DNA from: Rhodohalobacter halophilus
Lineage (GTDB): Bacteria > Bacteroidota > Rhodothermia > Balneolales > Balneolaceae
NCBI RefSeq assembly: GCF_001715195.1
Contig: NZ_MDWE01000042.1
Location: 1-64,000, forward strand
Reading direction: 5' to 3'
DNA: 64,000 nt
Part shown: positions 35,529 to 43,485 of the stretch, piece by piece
Position numbering within the stretch: the first letter of the stretch is position 1
Layout of the letters: each line of letters opens with the position of its first letter
Made by a program: the position numbers and the translations under genes
The notes under the pieces: model-generated
Databases searched by the model: none
Seen by the model: the letters and a program-made list of their open reading frames with translations, nothing else
Told to the model about the DNA's origin: nothing

Positions 35529-37203
35529 TCACCTTCGATGGACAAGTGAATTTATCCACTCACTTTATCAGTCCGGAGTACGCCATGCAGTGATCTCTCC
35601 GGGATCTCGCTCCACTCCCCTCACCTTTGCTGCCGCCATACACGATGGGATTGAACAACAGATAGTGTTGGATGAACGCAGTGCCGCCTTTATTGCACTC
35701 GGCATTGGCAAGTCTACCGGTACCCCGGCAGTTCTGATCTGCACTTCTGGTACCGCTGCTGTGAACTATATGCCGGCCATCACAGAGGCGAAGGAATCGG
35801 GTGTACCATTGATCGTTTTAACTGCCGACCGCCCTCCGAACTTACGGGGCATCGGCAGCTCACAAACAGTAGATCAGATAAAACTTTATGGCAATCAGAC
35901 AGTCTTTTTTCATGAAGCCGGTGAACCCCGTTTTGAGGTGCCGGATCTTAGAAGACTTCGGTATTTGGCAAAGCAGGCCGTGAGTCATGCAACTGAACAA
36001 GGCGGTGCAGTTCACATCAATTTCCCTTTTCGTAAACCGCTGGAACCGACAGTAGATGAAATTGAGACTGAAAAAACCCGCTTGGATAAACACCTCTCAT
36101 CAAAAACTGATCTCCAATTTCAGAAGGCACAACGAACCGTTTATCCGGGAGATAGTTTAAAAACGTTACTGTCAGAGTCGGTTCGCCCGTTAATCATTGC
36201 AGGACCGGCAGATCCGGCATACCGATTGTCTCAACAGCTTTCTGAGGTTGCTCAGCTAACGAATGCTCCCGTCATTGCTGAACCGGGAAGTGGAGTTAAC
36301 GCAGGCAACCAGCAAATTCATCGATATGAACAGTTTCTGAGGTCATCTGAAATTAGAAATGATCTAAAACCTGACATCATACTCCGCTTCAGCGATCAGC
36401 CTTACACTAAATCGGTGCTGACGGCTTTGGAGGAGTGGAATGAGATTCCAACTTTTCACTTTACAGCACGAAATTCAGACCAGGATCATACCCTGTCTGT
36501 GACTGATAAAATTATCCTCTCCCCGGTCGATCGGCTACATTTTGAGTCAACGGAACTCAACCCTGAAAAGAACTGGCTGAATCTATGGAAATCGTACGAT
36601 CAGAAATCACAGAAAGAGTTAGAAAAGTCCATTAAAGCGGAAGGTAAACTAACCGATGGCCATCTTTTTCAAAAAATTGACCGGTCACTGCCGAAAGCAT
36701 GGAATATCATGCTCTCCAACTCATTCATACCCAGAGATATGGCGATGTTTGGTTCATCCGGGGAATTTCAGTTTGTCAACCGAGGGGCTGCCGGTATAGA
36801 TGGGATCATCTCCACAGCCATCGGCATTTCGGCTTCAACAGAAAAACCGACCTGCTGCATAACCGGTGATCTAGCATTTTTACACGATTCCAACGCCCTG
36901 TTAAGTATCAGGCAAGCTTCAGAGCCTTTTCTACTTGTTGTAGTGAACAACGGAGGCGGTAATATTTTTAACATGCTTCCGGTTTCTGACAACAGAGAGT
37001 ATTTTGAAGAATGTTTTCTCACACCGCAAGCCGTTGATTTAGAACATCTGGCCAATGCGTATGGCATCCCCTATTCACTCATTGATTCTGTTCATCAACT
37101 GGACCGGTTCACACCAATTCGTGTGACAAAGCACAAAATTGTTGAGGTGCGAACTGACTCCAAAGCATCGATGAGAATGAGAAAAACTCTCTGGGGAGTT
37201 TGA
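35521..37203 (+). CDS. menD: 2-succinyl-5-enolpyruvyl-6-hydroxy-3-cyclohexene-1-carboxylate synthase
   Basis: 560 residues. Thiamin-diphosphate enzyme: the N-terminal pyrimidine domain has VISPGSRSTPL, LDERSAAFIALGIGKSTGTPAVLICTSGTAAVNYMPAITEA and VPLIVLTADRPPNLRGIGSSQTVDQ. The C-terminal diphosphate domain has ITGDLAFLHDSNALL followed by VVNNGGGNIFNMLP, the GDL...N metal-binding motif. It condenses isochorismate with 2-oxoglutarate to SEPHCHC. Overlaps menF, and menH begins one base after it. Confidence 0.95.
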   Translation: MNSHLRWTSEFIHSLYQSGVRHAVISPGSRSTPLTFAAAIHDGIEQQIVLDERSAAFIALGIGKSTGTPAVLICTSGTAAVNYMPAITEAKESGVPLIVLTADRPPNLRGIGSSQTVDQIKLYGNQTVFFHEAGEPRFEVPDLRRLRYLAKQAVSHATEQGGAVHINFPFRKPLEPTVDEIETEKTRLDKHLSSKTDLQFQKAQRTVYPGDSLKTLLSESVRPLIIAGPADPAYRLSQQLSEVAQLTNAPVIAEPGSGVNAGNQQIHRYEQFLRSSEIRNDLKPDIILRFSDQPYTKSVLTALEEWNEIPTFHFTARNSDQDHTLSVTDKIILSPVDRLHFESTELNPEKNWLNLWKSYDQKSQKELEKSIKAEGKLTDGHLFQKIDRSLPKAWNIMLSNSFIPRDMAMFGSSGEFQFVNRGAAGIDGIISTAIGISASTEKPTCCITGDLAFLHDSNALLSIRQASEPFLLVVVNNGGGNIFNMLPVSDNREYFEECFLTPQAVDLEHLANAYGIPYSLIDSVHQLDRFTPIRVTKHKIVEVRTDSKASMRMRKTLWGV

Positions 37204-37204
37204 G

Positions 37205-38014
37205 ATGAAACTTTATGCTGAGGGAGTGGTTTACCACGCCGAAATACATCAAAATAATTCCAAGCTGCCTCATCTGATTTTATTTCACGGTTTCATGGGA
37301 TCGGGTCGAGCGTTTAGCAATATTCTTTCCGAGCTTAAGGCTTTTTGTAATCCTGTTACGATCGATCTGATTGGTCATGGCAAAACGATAACACCCGATG
37401 ATGTGAATCTTTTTTCCGCCGAACGTCAAACAGAACAGAGCAAGTCAATATTAGATCGTTTTCAGTTTAAAAATCTGTATGTGTACGGTTACAGTATGGG
37501 CGGACGGTTACTATTTCAGTTGCTGACCTCGATCCCCAGTTACTTTCGCGGTGCACTTATAGAAAGTTCACATTGCGGAATTGATGATGAATCAACTCGA
37601 AAAGAGCGAGTGGAGGTTGACCAAAAACGGGCTTTAGAAATTGAACGTGATTTCGAAACATTCCTGGATAGATGGATGGGTATGCCACTATTTCAATCCG
37701 AGGATCAAACCTCATCACTTCTGTATAGAAACATCATGGAAGATCAATCACCCCGGAATCTGGCCTACTCTCTGAAAGGATTCGGGGCCGGCGTGATGCC
37801 TCCGGTGTGTGAAAAGTTGCATCAACTGCGAGTACCTCTCTATCTTATGGCCGGTTCAAACGACCAGAAATACGTGGATCGGATGACTGAAATATCAAAA
37901 CTGAGTAGCCACTTTGAACTAATTGTTGCCGAAAATGCCGGACACCGGGTTCACGCCGATCGTCCCGACTTACTCATAAAATCTCTAAAAAAACTTATAT
38001 CAACTCATGTCTGA
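37205..38014 (+). CDS. menH: 2-succinyl-6-hydroxy-2,4-cyclohexadiene-1-carboxylate synthase (alpha/beta hydrolase)
   Basis: 269 residues. Alpha/beta hydrolase fold with oxyanion loop LFHGFMGSGRAF, nucleophile S97 in YGYSMGGRLL, and the final His in ENAGHRVHADRPD. The SMGG pattern and position in the operon support MenH, which removes pyruvate from SEPHCHC to give SHCHC, although such folds vary. Starts one base after menD and overlaps menB by 8 bases. Confidence 0.85.
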   Translation: MKLYAEGVVYHAEIHQNNSKLPHLILFHGFMGSGRAFSNILSELKAFCNPVTIDLIGHGKTITPDDVNLFSAERQTEQSKSILDRFQFKNLYVYGYSMGGRLLFQLLTSIPSYFRGALIESSHCGIDDESTRKERVEVDQKRALEIERDFETFLDRWMGMPLFQSEDQTSSLLYRNIMEDQSPRNLAYSLKGFGAGVMPPVCEKLHQLRVPLYLMAGSNDQKYVDRMTEISKLSSHFELIVAENAGHRVHADRPDLLIKSLKKLISTHV

Positions 38015-38846
38015 CTGGAAAACTGTAAAAGAGTACGAAGATATTACGTATCGAAAACGAGACGGTGTGGCCCGAATCGCATTCAATCGGCCGGAAGTTC
38101 GCAATGCATTTCGCCCACAAACCCTTTTTGAACTGGAAGAGGCGCTGATTGATGCCCGGGAAGATACTTCGATCGGAGTCATTCTGCTATCGGGCGAAGG
38201 CCCTTCAAAAAAAGATGGCGGCTGGGCTTTCTGTTCAGGCGGAGATCAGAAAGTGCGTGGCAAGCGTGGCTATCAAGGTGGTGACGGTGTGCAAAGACTC
38301 AATGTCCTCGATATTCAGCGCATCATCCGATTCATGAGTAAAGTCGTTATTTGTGTGGTACCCGGCTGGGCTGTGGGCGGCGGACACAGTCTTCATGTGG
38401 TTTGTGATCTGACACTCGCCAGTAAAGAGCATGCCGTTTTTAAACAGACCGATGCCGATGTTGCCAGTTTTGACGGTGGATTTGGTTCGGCACTGCTTGC
38501 ACGTCAGGTGGGTCAAAAACGCGCGCGCGAAATTTTCTTCCTTGGCCGTGACTACTCCGCTCAGGAAGCGTATGAAATGGGTATGGTAAACGAAGTTGTT
38601 CCGCATGAAAAACTAGAAGAGACCGCATTTGAATGGGCTCAGGAGATCTTAGGGAAAAGCCCGACTGCCATTCGTATGATTAAATTTGCCTTCAACCTGG
38701 TGGATGACGGTATGGTTGGCCAGCAGGTATTTTCGGGTGAAGCCACACGCCTGGCCTACATGACCGACGAGGCTGAAGAGGGACGAAATGCTTTTCTTGA
38801 AAAGCGAAAACCTAATTTTAAGAAATTCCCCTGGTTGAGTTTATAG
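38007..38846 (+). CDS. menB: 1,4-dihydroxy-2-naphthoyl-CoA synthase
   Basis: 279 residues of the crotonase family. The region RIAFNRPEVRNAFRPQTLFELEEALIDARED is the start of the fold. FCSGGDQKVRGKRGYQGGDGVQRLNVLDIQRIIRFMSKVVICVVPGWAVGGGHSLHVVCDLTLASK covers the CoA and oxyanion sites, and DVASFDGGFGSALLARQVGQKRAREIFFLGRDY is diagnostic of MenB. The tail TDEAEEGRNAFLEKRKPNFKKFPW is also typical. It closes the ring from o-succinylbenzoyl-CoA. Last of the men genes here; menC, menE and menA are not in the window. Confidence 0.95.
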   Translation: MSDWKTVKEYEDITYRKRDGVARIAFNRPEVRNAFRPQTLFELEEALIDAREDTSIGVILLSGEGPSKKDGGWAFCSGGDQKVRGKRGYQGGDGVQRLNVLDIQRIIRFMSKVVICVVPGWAVGGGHSLHVVCDLTLASKEHAVFKQTDADVASFDGGFGSALLARQVGQKRAREIFFLGRDYSAQEAYEMGMVNEVVPHEKLEETAFEWAQEILGKSPTAIRMIKFAFNLVDDGMVGQQVFSGEATRLAYMTDEAEEGRNAFLEKRKPNFKKFPWLSL

Positions 38847-38879
38847 CTTGGATTTTCTTAAAGTCGTCAGACGAGGGGA

Positions 38880-40721
38880 TTACCGAAATCTTCGCATAAT
38901 TTCATCCATCGACATGTAGATGAGTGTCGGCTTTTGCAGCGGATCCTGGTAGGGCTCTTCACACGCAAAAAGCTGATCAATCAGCATCTCCATCTCCTCC
39001 TGAGTGAGGCGTTTTCCTCGCGGAATTGCGGTACGCGATGCAAAAGCGATCGCTACTTTTTCTCTGGCTTCCAGCTTCAATTGCTTGTCCAGATCGCGAT
39101 ATTGATGAAGCATATCTCTCAGAACTTGCCGTTCATCCCCGATATCAATATCGGCCGGTACACCATTGATCATGGCTGTGTTTCCGCTGAGCAGATCAAT
39201 ACTAAATCCCATTCGCTGTATAATTGGCAATAACTCCTTCAATAAGGAAAACTCCGTGGCACTCAGCTCTATCGTTCGAGCAAACAGAAGCTGCTGAGTG
39301 AACGGCAATGATTCTTCGGTTGCACTCAAGGTATTTTCGTAAATAATTCGTTTGTGTGCCGCATGCTGATCAATTACCGTCAAACCGGTACGGGTTTGGG
39401 TGAGGATATAGCGGTTATGTAGCTGCCAGAATGTTTTATCCCGGCTGTTCTCATTCTGCTTTGTTCTCTCTGATTGATCATCAGCTTGATCGCTTTGTGC
39501 CGATGCGTCGCCGTAGAGCTGTTCTGCACTTTCATTGCCATCCAATCCGGCTCTCTCCCTAAAGTTGATCCTTGACGGGAACTGAACCGGTTCCGATTGA
39601 CTGCTTCGATTCTGAAACTGACCGCCTGAAGAACCGCCCGGACTCACCTGATCAAAACTGAGGTCAAAATCGGAATTCATGAAGTCTGAATTACCAACAT
39701 CCGGCACTACAAAGTGTTCATTAAGTGCCTTTTTTACGACCGATCGAGCCAGCTGAATAATACTTCGCTCATCATCAAATTTTACCTCCATCTTTGCAGG
39801 ATGAACATTTACATCAACCTGACCGGGGTCTATCTCAAGAAATATTGCGTAAAACGGATACTCATTCTGCTTTGTCCACGCATCATACAAACTTAATATT
39901 ACATAACTTAGATAGCGATGCTGGAATGGCCGACCGTTCACAAAAAGAAACTGTTCTCCCCGAGATTTTTTAGCCAATTTTGGATCTGCAAGTACACCAC
40001 GAATTTTCACGTAGCTGGTCTCTTCACTGAACGGAATAAGACTGGCTCGATACTGCTTTCCAAAAATATCGGCCACCCGCTGCTCGAGCTCCTGTTTGGG
40101 CAGATGGTAAATTCTATCCCCATCGGCATGCAGTTCAAACTCAATCTCTGTGTTTGCCAGTGCAATATTCTGGAAGGTTCTGATTATGTGTTTCAGTTCC
40201 GTGGCATCCGTTTTTAAAAACTGACGGCGGGCAGGCACATTGTAAAACAAGTTTCGGATAGCTACAGATGTCCCGTCATCGGTGGCAACGGGTTCAAAAC
40301 GTTTCTCCTCTCCTCCCCAGATTTCAAGCAGAATACCGGAATCATCTTCTACCCGTTTGGTTTTCATCTCAACCTGCGAGATGGATGCTATGGATGCCAT
40401 CGCTTCACCTCGAAAACCCATAGTCCGAATTCGAAACAGATCATCTACCGACTGAATTTTTGATGTGGCATGGCGTTCAAAACAAAGCCTTGCATCTTCA
40501 GCCGACATTCCACAGCCGTTATCTATCACTTGAATGAGAGTTCGCCCGGCCTGCATAACGATCAGCTTTATTCGGTCGGCTCCGGCATCAACGGCGTTAT
40601 CGAGAAGTTCTTTGGCTACGGAAGCGGGTCTTTGAATTACCTCACCCGCGGCAATTTTGTTGGAAAGCTCGGGGGGCATGGTTCGAATAATAGATTGCCC
40701 CGTTTCTCCGGTTTGATTCAA
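38880..40721 (-). CDS. mutL: DNA mismatch repair protein MutL
   Basis: 613 residues, start TTG. The GHKL ATPase opens with ELSNKIAAGEVIQRPASVAKELLDNAVDAGAD; DNGCGM, CFERHATSKI and MGFRGEAMASI follow. A low-complexity linker rich in Ser/Gln (about 345-425) separates the C-terminal dimerisation domain. In the endonuclease motif the block reads DQHAAHKRIIYE, with Lys457 in place of the usual first Glu, and the late CPHGRP-type zinc motif is replaced by QDPLQKPT. The key endonuclease residues are therefore not all present. A small membrane-protein gene precedes it by 31 bases. Confidence 0.95.
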   Translation of the reverse strand: MNQTGETGQSIIRTMPPELSNKIAAGEVIQRPASVAKELLDNAVDAGADRIKLIVMQAGRTLIQVIDNGCGMSAEDARLCFERHATSKIQSVDDLFRIRTMGFRGEAMASIASISQVEMKTKRVEDDSGILLEIWGGEEKRFEPVATDDGTSVAIRNLFYNVPARRQFLKTDATELKHIIRTFQNIALANTEIEFELHADGDRIYHLPKQELEQRVADIFGKQYRASLIPFSEETSYVKIRGVLADPKLAKKSRGEQFLFVNGRPFQHRYLSYVILSLYDAWTKQNEYPFYAIFLEIDPGQVDVNVHPAKMEVKFDDERSIIQLARSVVKKALNEHFVVPDVGNSDFMNSDFDLSFDQVSPGGSSGGQFQNRSSQSEPVQFPSRINFRERAGLDGNESAEQLYGDASAQSDQADDQSERTKQNENSRDKTFWQLHNRYILTQTRTGLTVIDQHAAHKRIIYENTLSATEESLPFTQQLLFARTIELSATEFSLLKELLPIIQRMGFSIDLLSGNTAMINGVPADIDIGDERQVLRDMLHQYRDLDKQLKLEAREKVAIAFASRTAIPRGKRLTQEEMEMLIDQLFACEEPYQDPLQKPTLIYMSMDEIMRRFR

Positions 40722-40752
40722 CAGCTTATTCTTGAGTAGTTAGTTTTCTATT

Positions 40753-40968
40753 TCAGAGAATTGACATCAGGAAAATTACAGCGGCCAGCGCCACAGCATA
40801 AATCACAATGCGAAGATTCTGGCTCTTTTCGCGCCGTTGTCGGCTCAGGCTACGGGTTTTTATCTGAATCCGTTTTTTGCGTTTCTCTTCCTCTTCCGGA
40901 TTGTAGTACCGAAGCGGAATTTCAAATTTTTTGGGCTTTACTCTGCGCCCCATCATGGGTCTGATCAT
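40753..40968 (-). CDS. Small tail-anchored membrane protein of unknown function
   Basis: 71 residues, very basic (many Arg/Lys in a stretch of about 1-50), with one hydrophobic segment at the C-terminal end (IVIYAVALAAVIFLMSIL). This is the shape of a single-pass protein with a cytoplasmic basic domain. No family is recognised. It is 31 bases upstream of mutL and could be co-transcribed with it, but a link to repair is unsupported. Confidence 0.5.
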   Translation of the reverse strand: MIRPMMGRRVKPKKFEIPLRYYNPEEEEKRKKRIQIKTRSLSRQRREKSQNLRIVIYAVALAAVIFLMSIL

Positions 40969-41097
40969 AGGTATACTCCATTCTTTAGCCTGTTAACGAT
41001 CAAAATCGCGCTGTCGTGTAAAGATACAATTTGAAGGGAGAAATGTGCAGTTTTTTCTTGTCTATCCCGATTTTTTCAATCTGGCATTTTCAGTCCA

Positions 41098-41613
41098 TCA
41101 AAGGACTCTGCGGGTTCCTATATACCGCCCGGCCCAATACGGTTCAGCCAAATTAGAGATCATGACGCCGTTTGAGACCGAAGCGTGCAAAAAATTCCCC
41201 TCTTCCATTGCAATGCCAACATGCAGCACATTTCGACCGGTTCTGAAAAAAATCAGGTCACCGGGGCGAATGCTTTCCCGGCGTACTCCGGATCCGGTGC
41301 CCAGTTGCTCCCTCGTATTTCTTGGGAGATCTTCACCAAAAAAGTCGCGGTAAACAACTTGTGTAAATGCAGAGCAGTCAATTCCGTTGATGCCCGTTCC
41401 CCCTAATCTGTAGGGTGTCCCCTCCCACTCTCTGTGAGCACTGTGAAGTTGATTCACAACACGATCGAACGATGAAACAGAAGCTGTTATCGGCCTTGAA
41501 GCCGGGGGCTCTTCATCCGGTGCAGATGTAAGAGCACCGTCGCGGGGAACCACACCACAGGCGTTCAGCATCAGAAACAGGAGTAACAAAAGAGGCAATC
41601 GATTTGATGACAT
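41098..41613 (-). CDS. NlpC/P60 family cell-wall peptidase, lipoprotein
   Basis: 171 residues from the ATG at 41613, which starts a lipoprotein signal ending LMLNAC (a GTG six codons upstream is also in frame). The NlpC/P60 domain (about 50-170) has the catalytic Cys in NGIDCSAFTQVVYRDFFG, the first His in LHVGIAME and a following His in FLHASVSNG. It cleaves D-Glu-mDAP or related bonds in peptidoglycan stem peptides, probably anchored in the outer membrane. Divergent from pdxJ. Confidence 0.9.
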   Translation of the reverse strand: MSSNRLPLLLLLFLMLNACGVVPRDGALTSAPDEEPPASRPITASVSSFDRVVNQLHSAHREWEGTPYRLGGTGINGIDCSAFTQVVYRDFFGEDLPRNTREQLGTGSGVRRESIRPGDLIFFRTGRNVLHVGIAMEEGNFLHASVSNGVMISNLAEPYWAGRYIGTRRVL

Positions 41614-41650
41614 GTTGGCTTTCCGGTTCACAATTGGTAATGGGATGTTG

Positions 41651-41658
41651 TATCTTTG
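41651..41658 (+). promoter_or_regulatory. Possible -7 promoter box for pdxJ
   Basis: TATCTTTG fits TAnnTTTG and lies 28 bases before the pdxJ ATG. Identical to the box at 13293-13300. Confidence 0.42.
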
Positions 41659-41685
41659 AGCAAAACGAAAGTAACATACAAAACC

Positions 41686-42417
41686 ATGAAATTACTTGTA
41701 AATATCGATCATGTGGCAACACTTCGCAATGCCCGCGGTGAAGGTTATCCCGATCCGGTCGATGCTGCAACAGTTTGTGAAAATGCCGGAGCTGCGGGAA
41801 TCGTTTTTCACCTGAGGGGTGATCGCCGCCACATTCGCGATGAGGATGTCTACCGATTAAAAAACTCCGTGAAAGGTCTGCTCGATTTCGAGATGGCTGC
41901 CACAGACGAGATGATTAAAATTTGCAAAGAGATCCAACCGGAACTCTGCACGCTTGTTCCCGAAGGCCGCGAAGAGCTCACGACCGAGGGCGGACTGAAC
42001 ATGAAAAAAGTATATGATGACTTTGAAAACCGGGTATTTCCGAAGTTTGAAGGAACCGGTATCAAGATGAGTCTCTTTCTGGATCCAAACCCGGAAGATA
42101 TCAAACTGGCACACAAACTGGGTGCCGATGTCATTGAGCTTCATACCGGCGTTTATGCAAATGCCGTAACGGTCACCGAACGAGAAAAAGAGTTATCCCG
42201 ACTGAAGAAAGGCGCTGAACTGATTCATGAACTTGGCATGACCGTGAACGCGGGACATGGATTAAACCTCAATAATTTGGGTGAATTGATCCGGGAAGTC
42301 CCCTATTTGCAGGATATCAGTATTGGCCACGCGCTCATCTCAAAATCTGTTTTCTGGGGATTGGATCGCACGGTGAAAGAGTATCTGAAAATCATGGATG
42401 AAGCCAATGAGAAATAA
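41686..42417 (+). CDS. pdxJ: Pyridoxine 5'-phosphate synthase
   Basis: 243 residues from the ATG at 41686; an upstream in-frame TTG at 41656 falls on the promoter box. LLVNIDHVATLRNARGEGYPDPVDAA is the diagnostic N terminus. FHLRGDRRHI and the catalytic Glu/His region (CTLVPEGREELTTEGGLN; GHGLNLNNLGEL) follow. It condenses 1-deoxyxylulose-5-phosphate with 3-amino-2-oxopropyl phosphate to pyridoxine-5-phosphate. Followed by a terminator and then era. Confidence 0.95.
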   Translation: MKLLVNIDHVATLRNARGEGYPDPVDAATVCENAGAAGIVFHLRGDRRHIRDEDVYRLKNSVKGLLDFEMAATDEMIKICKEIQPELCTLVPEGREELTTEGGLNMKKVYDDFENRVFPKFEGTGIKMSLFLDPNPEDIKLAHKLGADVIELHTGVYANAVTVTEREKELSRLKKGAELIHELGMTVNAGHGLNLNNLGELIREVPYLQDISIGHALISKSVFWGLDRTVKEYLKIMDEANEK

Positions 42418-42459
42418 CTTCAATGTAACTGCAGTATAAATTTTTCAACACCCCCAATT

Positions 42460-42483
42460 CCCTCTCAAGAGGGGACTTTTTTT
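42460..42483 (+). terminator. Terminator after pdxJ
   Basis: Short stem around CCCTC-TCAA-GAGGG followed by a run of seven T. The palindrome resembles the one at 16363-16378. Confidence 0.7.
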
Positions 42484-42504
42484 ACAATTACTAAATAGAT
42501 TAAT

Positions 42505-43386
42505 TTGACTGATCAACCACATAAGTCGGGCTATGTAGCCATCATCGGAAAACCAAATGCCGGAAAATCGACCTTGATGAACCGGATTTTGGGCACAAAA
42601 ATCTCCATCACCACTCACAAACCACAAACCACCAGGCACCAGGTTGTGGGAATATTTTCAGATGATGATACACAGATCATATTTCTGGACACTCCGGGAG
42701 TTATTTCTCCAAAATATGAACTCCAGCGGGCGATGATGAACACGGTAGAACGAGCCCGAGCCGATGCCGATGTAATCCTTTTTCTGTTTGATCCGACCGA
42801 TCGGTTTCCTACCGATGAGGTGATCGAGCTTCTAAAAACCATCAACAAGCCGATTTTTCTGGTTGTGAACAAAATGGATCAAGCCGACAAAAAACGAGCC
42901 GAAGGGAAAGTCCGTGAACTTGAAGAGAAACTGCGGTTCAAGGAAATTCACTACGTTTCTGCACTGCAGGGTGAAGGCGTGGATGAGTTATTACAAGCTG
43001 TTCGAACCTACCTGGTTCCCGGCCCTCCCTACTATCCGAAAGAGGATTTAAGTGAACATCCGGTACGATTTTTTGTATCTGAACTGATCCGTGAGCAGCT
43101 ATTCCTGCAATTTGATGAAGAGATACCCTACTCCTGCACCATCGATGTGGTAAATTACGATGCAGACACAGATATAGACCGAATCAGCGCCGATATCATC
43201 GTAAACCGAAAATCACAGAAAGGAATTTTGATTGGAAAAAAAGGTGCGGCCATCAAAGAGCTGGGAATAAAATCAAGAGAAGCGATCGAAGGATTTATCG
43301 GTAAAAAAGTATTTCTGGACCTGCACGTGAAAGTGCGTGAAAAGTGGCGCGAAAAAGAGAACTGGGTACGAAATTTTGGGTATTGA
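42505..43386 (+). CDS. era: GTPase Era
   Basis: 293 residues, start TTG at 42505. P-loop AIIGKPNAGKSTLMNRIL (G1) at the N terminus, DTPG (G3) and NKMD (G4). The C-terminal KH domain with SQKGILIGKKGAAIKELGIKSREAIEGFIGKKVFLDLHVKV is the GxxG RNA-binding loop. Era binds the 3' end of 16S rRNA and couples ribosome assembly with cell growth. Confidence 0.96.
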   Translation: MTDQPHKSGYVAIIGKPNAGKSTLMNRILGTKISITTHKPQTTRHQVVGIFSDDDTQIIFLDTPGVISPKYELQRAMMNTVERARADADVILFLFDPTDRFPTDEVIELLKTINKPIFLVVNKMDQADKKRAEGKVRELEEKLRFKEIHYVSALQGEGVDELLQAVRTYLVPGPPYYPKEDLSEHPVRFFVSELIREQLFLQFDEEIPYSCTIDVVNYDADTDIDRISADIIVNRKSQKGILIGKKGAAIKELGIKSREAIEGFIGKKVFLDLHVKVREKWREKENWVRNFGY

Positions 43387-43485
43387 TCGTTTACCGACTG
43401 TTTATCATCTTCCCAGAGATTTACAACCCGTTACAATCTTTTGATCTACATTTCAGACAAACCTCAACCCAAGATTTTACCTTCC

